Shown: piece after piece, positions 1-11,550 of the stretch
Position numbering within the stretch: position 1 is the first letter of the stretch
Layout of the letters: each line of letters opens with the position of its first letter
Assembly: GCA_051453625.1 (NCBI GenBank)
Contig: JBOZIK010000001.1
Location: 152,519,924-152,560,079 of the forward strand
Length of the DNA stretch: 40,156 bases
Direction of reading: 5' to 3'
From: Welwitschia mirabilis
Taxonomy: Eukaryota; Gnetophyta; Gnetopsida; Welwitschiales
Position numbers and translations under genes: made by a program
The notes under the pieces: generated by a model
Databases searched by the model: none
Told to the model about the DNA's origin: nothing
Seen by the model: only the letters and a program-made list of their open reading frames with translations

Positions 1-127
1 AGTCATTATATTTTGTTATAAAAGGAGCAGCCATGAGGTACCCTACCATGTTGGCATGTGTGTGTGTGCATGTATGCCATGTGTTAATTGCATTTCTGCA
101 TCATGTTATATTATTGATATATCCCTT

Positions 128-434
128 CTATTGGCTGCTACTAAGATGAGGGAGAGATTAGAGGGATCTCTTTACATGCTTAGTTTATGGATCTACTAAT
201 GATTATTTATATATATTATTCCCTCCCATTGGTGTAGACTAAGATGAGGGAGAGAAGGGACCTTTTGACAGGCTTAGCTTCTATGTGTCTAATGGATATA
301 ATTTTTATATATATACTTCCCTCCAATTGACATAGACTAAGATGAGGGAGAGAGTCAAGAGACCTCTTGACAGGCTTAGCTTCTATGTGTATAATGGATA
401 TTTTGGCCAAGTGACCAGGGGGTTCACTATATTT
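128..434. repeat. Tandem repeat, 98-bp unit, three copies
   Basis: The string ctaagatgagggagaga starts at 141, 239 and 337, giving two successive periods of exactly 98 bp. Each copy continues with a gacctcttgacaggcttagc-like segment and a taatggatat-like segment. The first copy is the most diverged. The array is followed by tattttggccaagtgacc. Related single units lie near 27.45-27.6 kb and at 31112. No coding signal is seen in the repeat. Confidence 0.8.
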
Positions 435-2468
435 TTGGGTACCCATATATGATTTATATTAATTATTCATATGAATTGTGATTGTTCATGCATTGGAATT
501 CCTAATTAGGAATGAATGTTGTAACCATGAGATGTCATGATACTCTTTTGTATTTGAGTTGAATATTGCATTCTTGCATTGACTTGTGCTTAATTTTGCC
601 CTATGCCACTGATAAGTACTACCANNNNNNNNNNTGATGGGAATGAGGTCCAAGATAGAACTATGTATGGTCTGATCTCCTCCAGATGAGGATATGTAGG
701 CATGGTTGCTTGGCTGTGGATGCAATCAACCATTTGACCATAACTCACACATCTCTCTAGTGTGTTCCTAAACGAGGTTCCTAAATAATCATAAGATGGA
801 ATGTGATGATAATCAAGTAAGCTATCTTCATATAGTTCTCCTGAGGTGTATCTTATGGGTAATTGAAATGTGATTATCTTAGTTTCAAACTAATTGATCT
901 GCTGCAACGTTTGATCATGTCTTGTAAGTTAATTTTATTTAAGTTTAATTTAGGAAAAAAAATTTACCCTATTTTATGTGCTTCTTAAGTCTAACCCAAG
1001 TATGGGTTGTGCCACTTTTCATACTCCTTGACTAGTTATTCATATTAACCAAGTTCTCTTTCTTAGTTGCCATTAATCTACATATTGTAATTCTTACTTG
1101 CATGCTAAGTATTAACTAGTTAATCATACTATTATATAGTTAAAACTTTTATTCTTTTTTAGATGTAATATGCATATAGGTATTCTAGCTTATGAGGCTA
1201 GGTTTAGCTCACTATCTTAAGCTATTGTACATTTATTTAATCCATGCTTGCATACCGTTGGCCTCATCCTAAGCTCTTATTTATGCTATACATGTGATGT
1301 ATATATAATTATTATAATGATTTGGTTGGTATTCACTTATATATAAATAATAATAGTCCCATCTATAGTTCTTTCAATTATCTTATTGGGCTAAATTTAT
1401 AAATTTAAGTTTATTTAACTTGTTAGGCTTTAAGGTGCTGTATTATACTTTGAAGTGGAAACTTTAGCTAGATTATATAGGTAGAAGCATCAGAGAGGCA
1501 TTAAAGTAAGTACATAAAGAAGGAGTGTAGAGTGAAAGAGATGTCTAATCCATAAGCTTAGGCTTGAGGAATTTCTACATGACATCTTTAGAGGCGAGTA
1601 TCATAGTTTAGAGTGAGAGATTGTTGTGTTGTAATAATCAATTTTACAAGTTTTAATTAAAATTTATTTTGGTTTTAATAAAGGCAAGAATGTTATTGAG
1701 ATATTTTGGCTTAAGAAATTAAATGAGTTCTAGCTATTTGTAAGTATATTCAACTATATTCTTAGAGTTTTTTACAAAATCAATTATATAACCTTTTATC
1801 TAGTCTGTCATGAAAGATATGCTAGTTCATAAATTTTTTACTAATCAAGTAATTATTATGATCTTAAAAAATGGGGAAGATTAAAAGATCGTTTATAACA
1901 AAAGTGTTTTTGTGAATTTTGGAGTTGATATATAACTTTACAGCAAATGCAATGAAGTTAAAGGAAAGAATAAAGGAAGAAGAGAATTTGTAGAGGCTTG
2001 ATCATTTAGACATAAGAGGTGATTGGTATGGTATCTATCATAATGATCAATATTACTAATTAAAACTTTTCATTGATAACATTCCATTATATCTAATAAT
2101 TTATGTGGCATTGAAGAAAAACTTATTTGACAAAATCTTATTTATCGTTTTAAGTTATTTTCTTATAATAAGTCACTTTGAAGTTTTTTAGAGATGGGTT
2201 TAGCATTAAGTTTTAAAGACAAAAATTTAATATTTGTAGTTAGACAGTTAAGAAGTGGATATTTAACTAAACTATACATTTGAATTTTGACCAATTAAAG
2301 TTTTGGATCAAAAGAAATATATAATCAAAGAAATATAAATTCAACTTTATAAAGTACAATGATTAGAAGAGATAGAAGTAAAAGCTACTTGGAATAATGA
2401 AAAACATAATTTTTCTTATTCAAGTTTCAAGTAAAAAACTTTTGAAGGGGTGAAACAATATGTTACAT
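435..2468. other. Anonymous AT-rich DNA, no gene recognised
   Basis: This stretch holds short open frames only and no protein motif I recognise on either strand. A ten-base gap interrupts it at 625-634. The part from about 1440 to 2460 reads like decayed repeat DNA, with scattered short Lys/Glu-rich frames, but I cannot assign it. The last bases before element A (tacat, 2464-2468) are not repeated after its 3' end. Confidence 0.5.
625..634. other. Assembly gap, 10 N
   Basis: Run of ten N between acca and tgatgg. Frames read across it are not reliable. Confidence 0.99.
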
Positions 2469-3712
2469 TGTTGCAATGCCAAATTATATATTTTTTATGG
2501 GGTATTTTAAGTAGTTTTACAGGACATTAGATAGGTATAAGTGGAAATCAATAGTTATTGAGAGTTAAGGAGAAAATCATGGAAATGTATAATCACTAGT
2601 ACATTTGGAGCCATTTTGGATGATTTCTAATACTTCACATTCTGACTAGGAGTTATTAATCTACAAATCCAATTTAAATTGATTAAAAAGCTTTAGAAAT
2701 AATATTATCCCCTTCATCGTCAAGATAGATAAGGATGTTAACTACAATAAGATGGAAGCTAATGTGGGATGTCTCTTAATGAGGCATTATCTCCATCATC
2801 ATTCAAATCAAAGTTAGCATAACACCTAGTTTTAGTTAATACGCCAAAATTCACTAACTTCTATAATATGTTATGCACTTACTGTGTGTTTTTAGGGTTT
2901 TTATTGCGTCTATTAGGATTGTCTGTCTTTAGAGTGTTTCATCATAATAAATATCTCCTTCATCCTTACTCTGAGTTTTATCTTCTTTGTCATCTAAAAA
3001 TATCATGATAGAAGATCAAAGGATAGGAGATACATCCATTATTGCAAAGAGGAGTTTTCCTTAATATCGAGCTACATATCATCCACTGAGGTACTGCTAA
3101 TTTGTAATAACAATGTTGGTTTGAAATTAATAAAAAGTTTCTTTTAGTTTTATTCATGTTCATTTCTCTTATGGTTTCTGTTGGTTATGATTCAGTGATA
3201 ACTTCATAGTTGATATAGATCATAAGGGTAACATTTACAAAGGTTGAAATCATTACTTTAGATTTTCCATTGCATTTTACTTTGGATTTCATAGCTTAAT
3301 CATTGCATAATTTTTATATTCTATTTAACATATCTAAAAGCTTAGATTAGTTAAGGTTAGTAATTGTTTCCTTAATTGATCTAGGTTATATAAAATTGAT
3401 GTTTGTAATTGGAAGATTTGGTAGTTGAATAAAGATTTCATTTATAATAGTCCTTACATTTGCATTTCATTGTATTAGTGTATTTATCTTACATTACTTT
3501 TCTTACATCATTTTTTATTTCCAGTTTCATAAATAGAAAACTATAAAATTATTTTATTAAAAATTAATTTTCTAATTTTGAGTTTAGTACCTTTAACGGA
3601 TTATGACATTTAGCTTAGTTTCCCTCTAAGCTAGTGTGCATGTTGTGAAAATATTTATCATGGACAGGATTTTCTTAGAAACATAACAATTGCATAAATA
3701 CATACCACAACA
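2469..3712 (+). repeat. 5' LTR of element A
   Basis: Starts TGTTGCAATGCC at 2469 and matches 10011 onward over about 1.1 kb, with shared strings such as ataaaaagtttcttttag and gatatagatcataaggg. The end is placed at the CA of ccacaaca (3711-3712), by analogy with the end of element B's 5' LTR and because a decayed primer-binding-like sequence follows. An alternative end at about 3582, where an earlier ttagtacctttaacgg string occurs, would shorten it by 130 bp. Confidence 0.8.
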
Positions 3713-3740
3713 TTTTTTTCCATTACTAAAAAAGGTTGCA
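3713..3740 (+). promoter_or_regulatory. Decayed primer-binding site, element A
   Basis: The sequence tttttttccattactaaaaa lies directly after the LTR end, at the place where element B keeps a clearer copy (17872-17890). It is too eroded to name a tRNA on its own. The call depends on position and on the alignment with B. Confidence 0.4.
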
Positions 3741-4559
3741 AGGAGTTTGAGGATTATTATTATCTAGATAAGTGCCTTGGATTTTGATTTAGCTTATTTT
3801 TTTGTAGTAGTATTGTATTTTTACTGTATATATCATAAGTTTTTCTTTTTATAGTTTTGAACTTTTGTTCTACAAATAATTCCCTCTATGTCTAGATAAC
3901 CAGATTGATGATGGTCTAGGTTTAGGATTTTTCTTCATTTTTATATTGTTTTTTTTTTTTAGTTTTTTATTGTATAATATATTGATATTATCTCCTCTAT
4001 CATCTAGATGACATAGATCGATGACTAATAATGTGTTTCTATTCTATTTTTTAGTGAATCTATTTTTCTAGTTTTTGTTTTCTATTTTCTGTAAAGTAGT
4101 TATTCAGTACATTATCCAGATGATGACAGAGATGATGCTTCTGCAACCATATTTTTTGAGCATGTAAGGACATAGTAAAATCTAGTGAAAAACTAAAATA
4201 TCAAAGGGATTAAAGCTTAATCAAGAAAAATAGTAGAAAAGGTTTATTCAACTACAAATAAAACTCAAGTACATACACTCTATGTATGTAAATTCTAAAA
4301 ATTAAAGAAAATGTATTCTATTTTTGTTATTTCAGAACCAATATTTTTTAAAATAAATTATGAAAATAATAAAAATAGAAGCAAAATTATTTTATCTCTT
4401 CTTCATCAATGTTAAATTTAACATGTAGCATTACTTAGTACAACAAATATGATAGGGACTTTTAATTCAAATTTGAACATTACAATTGGAGAGTTAATTA
4501 CTAAAAGGAAATAATAAATCCAAAAATATTTTAACTTATCTTCTAATGATGATCTAGAA

Positions 4560-5700
4560 TCTAGACCTGAGAATTCTTCTTATTTATCCTTATCATCTAC
4601 TTTTATGAATAATGATAAAAGAATCATAAGAGAACTATTAGCTAAAAGAAGAGCTGAGAGAAGGAGAAATAATACAGTTTTTGAAGATAATGATAAGAGA
4701 CCTCTTCAAGAAATATTAATAGAAAAAAGAAACATGAGGATTTTAGAGGATAATATAAATAGAGAACTTAAAGAAATATTTGTAAAAAAAAGATGGAAAA
4801 CACCAAATAATGTTAAGACTAGGAATTAGGCCCGTTCCTCTTTTCAACCATCTTTTTTTTTCTTCCTCCTTTTCAAGATTCCTGTAAAATGATAATGAAA
4901 ATTTTCAACATTTTAGAGATTCCAAATCATCTAGTCTTACAATTATTTTACTAAATTCCAACCATATTCCCTGAATTATTATGAAGATTTATCTTCCATA
5001 AACTACTATGAAGAAGATCCATCTACCATGAATTACTATGAAAAGAGAAATAACTAAGCTAAAGAAATGATTAAGGAAATGAAAAATAAGTAATAAGATT
5101 CCTACAGAAATTTAGAAAATTAAAATAAGAACATAGAAAATATGATTAAGACCTTTAACAAAATTTATTACAAAATCAACTCTCTTAAGGTTCTTTTACC
5201 ACTTAAACCTATCCTACTACATCTCACCTTGAGAAAAATAAGTAAAACTTAGAAACTACAAGTAATAATTCTTAATTTCAAATAGAAAATAAAATTTTGG
5301 ATCAACTTACAACATTTATATCATTAAGAGATGCATAAAAGAAGAAAAATACTGATTCAACTCAATTACTCAATAATAAGGATGAAGATGACTAGTTATC
5401 AGATGATGATATATAAGATTATAACCTCATTCACTTCCTATTAGAAAATAAAGATGAAATAAAATAATTAATTCATTAAAAATCTTCATGTTTTTTCTTA
5501 TTAAAAATCTAATAAATTGGAAAATGAGGACATGCAATAGAAAATAAGAATAAGAAAGAAGATCATGATAATGGTATTTAGATACTAGATCATATTTCTA
5601 GTTTTCACTTACTTTGTGATGAGGATGAAGGTGTTGAACCTTTAAAAGCAGTTCAATATATGATATTAAAGGATAATTAATGTAATAAAGAGAAATCAAT
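4560..5700 (+). pseudogene. Degenerate gag-like reading region of element A
   Basis: A charged open stretch at 4605-4829 (74 codons) contains three imperfect copies of a DNDKRxxxE-like unit (NNDKRIIREL, DNDKRPLQEI, DNINRELKEI), rich in Arg, Lys and Glu and likely helical. About 140 bases on, in another frame, come three NYYE units (NYYEDLSS, NYYEEDPS, NYYEKR) near 4975-5050. Stops then become frequent. No CCHC zinc knuckle is visible. The order LTR, leader, this region, accessory ORF fits a gag gene, and the DNDKRxxREL start resembles the N-terminus of some Athila-type Gag proteins, from memory. Function is inferred from position and remains uncertain. It cannot make a full-length protein. 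Confidence 0.5.
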
Positions 5701-5773
5701 GAAGAAATTACATAATGAAGGAAGTTGTCCATCTCTATTATCTGGATGCTAGTCTGAGATGATAATCAATGAT

Positions 5774-5837
5774 AGTTTTTCAATGATAGATAATGAAGAT
5801 TATATAGTTTTTCAATGATAGATAATGAAGATTATAA
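5774..5837 (+). repeat. 32-bp tandem duplication
   Basis: The segment beginning agtttttcaatgatagataa at 5774 is repeated at 5806 with no mismatch seen over its full 32-bp period. It lies in the Asp/Asn/Glu-rich part of element A and looks like a recent slippage or short duplication. Confidence 0.8.
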
Positions 5838-5929
5838 TTTAGAATTAACTGAATTATCCAACAGAGAGGAAGAAGAATAAAATCAAGAAATATCAGAAAA
5901 TATTCCATCACATAATGAAGATAATAAAC

Positions 5930-7250
5930 ACTTTTCTTTTTATGGTCTTTTTAATGATCTTTTTAACGAATCAATCAAATTAGATAATGATAATAATCCT
6001 CAAAAAAATAATACTGAGTATAATAAAGAAGAGGAAGAAATGGTTCATGATAATAATAAAGATAATGAAGAAGAGGGAGATATAATAATGAAGAAGGTAA
6101 AGAAATAATTCAACCAAGTAATGATGAAGTCAACAATGAAGAAGTACGGAATAAAAAAGGACCTAAAGAAAATCAACCAAACTTAATGGAGAATGGAATT
6201 ATACCTTTCAATACAACAACCCAACATAAAGAGTCTACCCAAGTTTTTCCATCACTTTCACTTATACTTTCATGCAAAACCTTAAATGACATCCCTTATT
6301 TTACTCCTACTTGTACATTACCTCGTGATCTTATTAATAGTAATATTTCTTCCTCTCTCTGATTTTAACATTCAAGTAATTCTCAAAATGACATCCCTCT
6401 TCTTAATTTTAATAAAACACATAATCTGGAGGCGTTAATTCCTAAAAAATCTTAATATTTTCCTTTTAAAACTCCATGTAATACTCAAAGTAGCATCCTT
6501 TCTTCTTTTATCAAGTCAACTTTACCTTGGACATTTAATGATTACTCTTTTCAAAAGAATGACTTGGGATATCTTGGAATTATAAATTAGGGTAAATCTT
6601 ATTTTTTGATATACATCCATGCTTAGAATTGAATCTTAATTAGCTTTTTAAATATATTAAACCTATCTTAATCAATCATTGTAAGAAGTTTCTTTAAAAG
6701 CCTTGGTTCCCTAATAATACCATTAATGTCTCCCATGTTCAATATCAATTTTTGAATGAAATTTATGTTTTAACTTCTCTATATTATGAGTTTGATAAGA
6801 GATTATTTTTTCATAAATTTTATGAATTTTTTATCTCTAATATTTCTAATAAATCTTTTGGAGTTAAAATTCTATTTAGTCATGATAATTAGGAAAAACA
6901 TTACCTCCTTAATGAAATTCCATATCTTGCATTTAATGTTAGCAAGTTTCTTAATATTACTAGCCAAACTACAGAGCTTTCAAAAAACCCTTCTTAGATC
7001 CTTTCTTTGAGTAGTTCCTTGTGTGCATTATAGAATGATAATTATGATTTAATTTATTTCAATAAGAGATTGTTTTTTAATGAAATTTATTACTTCTTTA
7101 TCTCTTATTTAAATTTTTAAATTTATGCTATCAAAGTTTTATCCTTTTACTATGCTTACCTCTAATTGATTTTCCAAAAAAATGATTGTATATCTTTTAA
7201 ATTTTATTACTTATTTAAAATTTGGTTTGATCCTTATTTTTTTTGAGAAA
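5930..7250 (+). pseudogene. Accessory ORF remnant of element A (acidic linker plus conserved C-terminal part)
   Basis: The first part (about 5930-6160) encodes a run rich in Asp, Asn and Glu (for example NKEEEEMVHDNNKDNEEEG). From about 6160 the frame reads EVNNEEVRNKKGPKENQPN and, further on, FDKRLFFHKFYEFFIS. The same order of a polar linker, a QPNL-type segment, a DLGYLGI-like segment and KRLFFHxxYE occurs on the minus strand of element B (14138-14880). Conservation between the two copies suggests a translated product in the parent element. I do not recognise the family. Several stops and frameshifts break it, and the KRLFF segment is duplicated. Confidence 0.5.
6786..7115 (+). repeat. Internal duplication inside the accessory ORF of element A
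   Basis: The segment at about 6790-6850 (gataagagattattttttca) recurs in diverged form at about 7052-7110 (aataagagattgttttttaa). The translations read DKRLFFHKFYEFFIS and NKRLFFNEIYYFFIS. The offset is about 265 bp. Element B shows only one copy, so A probably gained it. Confidence 0.6.
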
Positions 7251-8034
7251 GTACAATATCCTAGGATCATAGTCTTAGGAAAATAAATTTTATTTATTTT
7301 AAATAAACCATTGAATTTTAATAAAACTTTTTTTGAGTTTGCTTTGATATTTTCTTTTGATTTTATGTTTTTATGTTTTTGTCTTTGGTTTTTGTTTTAT
7401 ATCCCAAGTTAACCTATAAATGGTTAGGTTCTTATCTTTTAAATAAAGTGCATTCTAATGGCTTAGTCAAGATTTCTGATTTAAACAGTAGAGAAAGTTT
7501 TACAAAATAAAAAAAAAGTCAAAAATCCAAGAGTTACTTATTAATTAAACCTTAAACATGATAGAAGAACTTACCTTAGAATTCCTCTTGCCATTATCTA
7601 AATTATTTCTTAGCCAATTCTTTTGATGGATGTCCTGCTATCACTTGAAAATATTTAACTTAACTTATGTTTTACTTTATAAAGTTATAATGATTAGTAA
7701 CTTTCACTTGATCATTTTAAAGTAATAATATTGGATTTACCCAATTTTAAGATATTCATATGTCCTAGAGCTTTATTTTAAAGGAAGATGCTTCGGTGTC
7801 TTATATTCTTTCTTAATGGTATAAGTCTTTAGTTGTTTGGGGGTGTTCTTCTTTGTTTTTCATTTTAGTTTTTCACCTTCATCTTTGATAGCGTGTGGTC
7901 ATGTGGGATCTTTTAGTTTATTTAAAAAAAAAAAAAGAAGAAATAAAGAAAGAAGAAGAAGAGGGAAAAAGTAAGAATAATGACCATGATCTATTATTTA
8001 TGTACTAAATACATGATTATCATGATGTATACCA

Positions 8035-8165
8035 CATTAGGATACATTTTTCCAAAAGTGGCTTTTATAGTATTAGTAGCTATGGAAACTTCACTACGAA
8101 GTTAGTTGACCATGCTTCATGGGTCCTTACTTCTCTGACTATGATTGCATTTCCCTTATCATAGA
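8035..8165 (+). promoter_or_regulatory. Conserved 3' noncoding block, copy in element A
   Basis: This stretch (landmarks tagctatggaaacttcacta and ccttacttctctgactatga) aligns with the reverse complement of 13376-13530 in element B and of 37770-37920 in element D. It encodes nothing in A. It lies downstream of the accessory ORF and about 1.9 kb before the 3' LTR. Its role is unknown. Confidence 0.7.
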
Positions 8166-9995
8166 AAAATAATTATCTTTTTGATGCTATGGGATCAGTA
8201 GTATTCCTAGTGTTATTAAAGGTATTACTTGTTTCCTAAACTCATTGAGCTTATAGTATTCTCACATGATCATTTTACTTTTGAGGATTTGGGTGTATCT
8301 TGGGATTTCAGTAGGTGAGTCCATTTCTAAATAGCCTTTGATCTTATCATTCATTCATTAAAAACATTAGTTCCTTGACATTTTCATAATCACTGCCTAT
8401 TGAAGTGGTACTTTATGAGGTTTTTGCATTATGTCATGCATCATTTATTAAGTTATTTATGATTTCTTATAAAAGGAATTACTAAGTTAGAATTTAGGAT
8501 AGGTACACAATCTTCTTCATGTTTCTAGTTACATTTTTTTTTTCTTATGTGTTTTATTTGGTATTTCAAAGTTATTTCCATACTTTTTTATCATAAATAC
8601 TTAGGAATTGATTATTTAGTAGTTTTATTATTGATTTTTATTTTCACTCATAATTTTTATTTTTAGTTTTTGACTTTATTTTAGCATTTTACTAAGTAAC
8701 ATTTCTCTAGTTCATGATGATAATTTTTTCTGTCTTTTCAAGTTTCTTTAGTTTAGGTACATTTGCTGATTTTCTTTACTAATGGTGTGTTTTTATCACT
8801 CTATCATGACACTCCTTTCTTTTACTTTGAACTATCCTCATTTTAAGCCTTATTCATTATGATTCTTAGTTGTTTTTAATCTTTTAGACTTTCTATTAAC
8901 TTTTTGAAATCTCCATGATCCCATCTTAGTCTAACTTATTCTGCTAATGATTTTAGTTTTTTTAATCTTTTGAAAAACCTTGTAATCCATCTTATCATCT
9001 AGATAAGATACTAGATAATAGAATAAGATGTTTTAAGAATTGTATTTTCCATTTTTCATCTTTTTTTTTTGGCTATTTTTAACCCTTCTTTCACACATAG
9101 ACTACTAATCCAAGGCTCTTGCATATTTCTTGTATACAATTAAATTACATATTAATCTTTTTCTTCTTACATTTAATGTAATATAAGATATATTAATTCA
9201 CCTATAAGGTAATGGGAGGAGCAGAAGGTTAGGGAGATGGGGAAAAGGAAGGGGGTAGAACATATATCTTAATATATTTTGAGAAAAAGATTTAAATTAT
9301 AGAAATTATTTTTGAATTTTCATGATACATATATATAACGTACTAGTCTAATTATGATCATCTATCATTTGAGTGATATGCATTATGGATATTATTTAGT
9401 AAACATTATACTTGATAGCAGAATAATTACAAGTTTATCCTTGTAGATGCAACCCAAGTAATTCAAGAGACCATAAATAAGGGAAATAATATTATGATTA
9501 ATTTTAATGTATTTAACCTTGTATATTATACTTAAAAACTTAATGATTAATTCATGAATATCATTTTTGAGTTATTTCTTTTCTTGATTATATAAGCACA
9601 TTATTTATCTAAGTTATTATGGTTATATCTTATGACGATTCTTTTTATAATGACAGTTAATCTGTATTTCTTCAATGTGCTATATGTTTTAAGTGGGGGA
9701 CTAACACTTTAGTAAGTGTTTTGATCTTATTTTCTAATAAGCATAATTGCAAGCATTTGATTTTGTACTTTATTTTAAAAATCCTATTATTTTCATAATC
9801 ATCTAAATGACATATTAGAGGATAACATGATCACATTATCTGCTAAGGTAAAACATTCATTTTATTAGATTTCAAGATTTGATCCTGCATAAGGAGATTT
9901 ATAAACTTAATTTACATTTCCCTAGTTAGTGTTTATCTTAGTCAATTTGGATTTCAATTATAGTTATTCACTTACTTTATCAAGGACTAATAAAG
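8166..9995 (+). other. 3' untranslated region of element A, no gene seen
   Basis: About 1.8 kb of AT-rich DNA between the conserved block and the polypurine tract. Its first part (about 8300-8470) aligns with the reverse complement of 13250-13060 in element B. No RT, integrase or env-like frame is visible. A palindrome-like ttatcatctagataa occurs at 8992-9007 and a weaker one at 9797-9813. Confidence 0.6.
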
Positions 9996-10010
9996 CTAAG
10001 TGGAGGGCTA
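9996..10010 (+). promoter_or_regulatory. Polypurine tract of element A
   Basis: The 15-mer ctaagtggagggcta abuts the TG of the 3' LTR. Element B has the same string with one change (ctaagtggagggtta) abutting its own 3' LTR. This is the expected plus-strand priming site for reverse transcription. Confidence 0.8.
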
Positions 10011-11112
10011 TGTCGTAATGCTAAATTGTATGTTTTTGATAGGCCTTTTGAGTAGTTTTATAGGAAATTTAGATAAGTTTAAGTAGAAATTGATGATTAT
10101 TAAGATTCAAGGAGAAAATCAGGAAAATACATAATCACTAGCATATTTGAAGGTATTTTGGATGATTTCTGATACTTTACACTCTGAGGAGGAGTTAATG
10201 ATCTACAAAGCCAATTTAACTTGATTGAAGAACTCTAGAAAGGCTATTATTCCCTTTATCGTTTAGATGACAATATAGACAACACCACCTATATGCTAAT
10301 AAAGATGCTAAATATACCAAAGATGGAAGCAAATGTGGGATCCCTCTTGATGTGGCATCATCCCCATCATCGTCCAAATAATAGCAAAGATAACATCTAA
10401 TTTAAGTTAATGCACAAAACTTCACCTAACTTTTACAATGTGTCATGCGCTTCCTGTGCACTGTCAGCATTTATATTTCATTTCTTAGGATTACCTATTA
10501 TTATCATGTTTTCTTATGATAAATACCTTCTTGCCCTTGACTTTATCTTCTTTAGCATCTGGAAATCATGTAACAGGAGATCAAAGGATAGGAGGTTCAT
10601 CCATTATTGTAGAGAGAAGTCTTTCTTAGTATTCAGCTATGTATCCTTCATTGAGGTGTTGTTGCTTTGTAGCAAAGATGTTGATTTGAAAATAATAAAA
10701 AGTTTCTTTTAAATTTATTCATGTACATCTCCCTTATGGTTTATGCTGGTTATGATTAAGGGACAACTTCATAGTTGATATAGATCATAAGGGAAACCTT
10801 GTTAAGGTTGAAATTGTTAGTTTAGGATTTCCATTACATTTTATTTTTCATACATAACATAATCATTACATGTTTTCTATATTCTGTTCAAGTGCCTAAT
10901 AGATTAGATTAATTAAGATTAAAAATAGTTTTCATAATTAATTTAGATTATATAGGGCTGATCTTTATAACAAGAAGATTTAATAGTTAAATAGATATTT
11001 CATTTAGAGTAGTTTTCATTTGCGTTACATTAGTGTATTTTCTTTGCATTATTTTCTTGCATTGTTCTTTTCATTTAAACCTAAACAAAAAAATATTAAA
11101 ATCTTTACTAAA
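10011..11112 (+). repeat. 3' LTR of element A, truncated at its end
   Basis: Direct repeat of 2469 to about 3580, starting TGTCGTAATGCT. The match to the 5' LTR runs to about 11105-11117 and then stops. The last roughly 130 bp of the 5' LTR (about 3583-3712) have no counterpart. The sequence passes into the LTR fragment of element B instead. An open frame at 10410-10712 lies inside this LTR and is not a gene. Confidence 0.8.
10256..10275. promoter_or_regulatory. Dispersed palindrome-like motif, LTR copy
   Basis: The string atcgtttagatgacaat is one decayed copy of a near-palindrome resembling ATCATCTAGATGAT. It lies about 250 bp inside the LTR. Copies sit at about the same distance in the other three LTR copies of elements A and B (near 2716, 11281 and 18905), and others occur in their leaders. 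It could be a protein-binding site or a hairpin in the RNA. No function is shown. Confidence 0.5.
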
Positions 11113-11535
11113 ATTAATTCTTAGATTTGTTATTACTTAAAACTAGTTGTCATCACGCTTCTTGTTTAGATAATGATTGGAACAATGCTATATTAGAAAA
11201 GATGACATTAGCATCTAGCTCTAATCCAAGTAAGTATCCTTATCAGCTCCTAATATGTTATTGTCTAATACTATTATCTGGATGATGAAGAAGACATCAC
11301 CCTTTTTACATTCTTCAATTAAGTGAAATTAGCCTTCTTAATCATTAGGCTTATTCTTCGAATTATAAGTATTAAAATTTTCTCTAAATATCTTCAAAAA
11401 TGCCAGGGATTGCATATTTCTGTGATAATCGCATTGTCTCTTCATAATTATTGAAACTCCATCTAAACCTATCTAAATATTCTATAAAAGAACTTAAAAT
11501 ACCCCATCAAATACGTATAATTTGTCATTGCAACA
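11105..11535 (-). repeat. 3' LTR of element B, truncated (about 430 bp left)
   Basis: Matches 18730-19157 in the same orientation, with landmarks cattcttcaattaagtgaaa and ttattaggtctaat-like strings. It begins, on the minus strand, TGTTGCAATGAC at 11535. The remaining roughly 800 bp of the LTR are missing, and the sequence changes directly into the 3' LTR of element A. Confidence 0.85.
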
Positions 11536-11550
11536 TAACCCTCCACTTAG
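11536..11550 (-). promoter_or_regulatory. Polypurine tract of element B
   Basis: On the minus strand it reads ctaagtggagggtta directly before the TG of the LTR. It differs from the tract of element A by one base. Confidence 0.8.

Larger units (their letters stand above)
2469..11112 (+). mobile_element. Element A: non-autonomous Ty3/gypsy (Athila-like) LTR retrotransposon
   Basis: Two direct repeats (2469-3712 and 10011 to about 11112) begin TGTTGCAATGCC and TGTCGTAATGCT and stay alignable for about 1.1 kb. They flank an internal region of about 6.3 kb. A purine-rich tract, tggaggg, lies directly before the right repeat, as expected of a polypurine tract. Inside are gag-like and accessory-ORF remnants, but no RT, RNase H or integrase motif on the plus strand. 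The internal region can be followed, in inverted order, in element B (for example 6160-8470 against 14640-13060), so the two are one family. The 3' LTR is cut short at its junction with element B. No target-site duplication was found. The Athila-like placement rests on element B's gag and protease remnants and is moderately sure. Confidence 0.85.

Noticed and set aside
1440-2460. Possible Ty1/copia fragment
   Set aside because: Some Lys/Glu-rich short frames recall copia Gag, but no zinc knuckle, RT or integrase motif could be read.
3583-3602. Earlier primer-binding-like string ttagtacctttaacgg after a possible shorter LTR
   Set aside because: Element B also has a related string (about 18022-18004), but its second site 130 bp further in is a much better match and lies directly after a CA end, so the longer LTR was preferred. 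Not fully excluded.
10410-10712. Open frame of 100 codons with several Cys
   Set aside because: It lies wholly in the 3' LTR of element A, is not kept in the 5' LTR copy and has no known motif.
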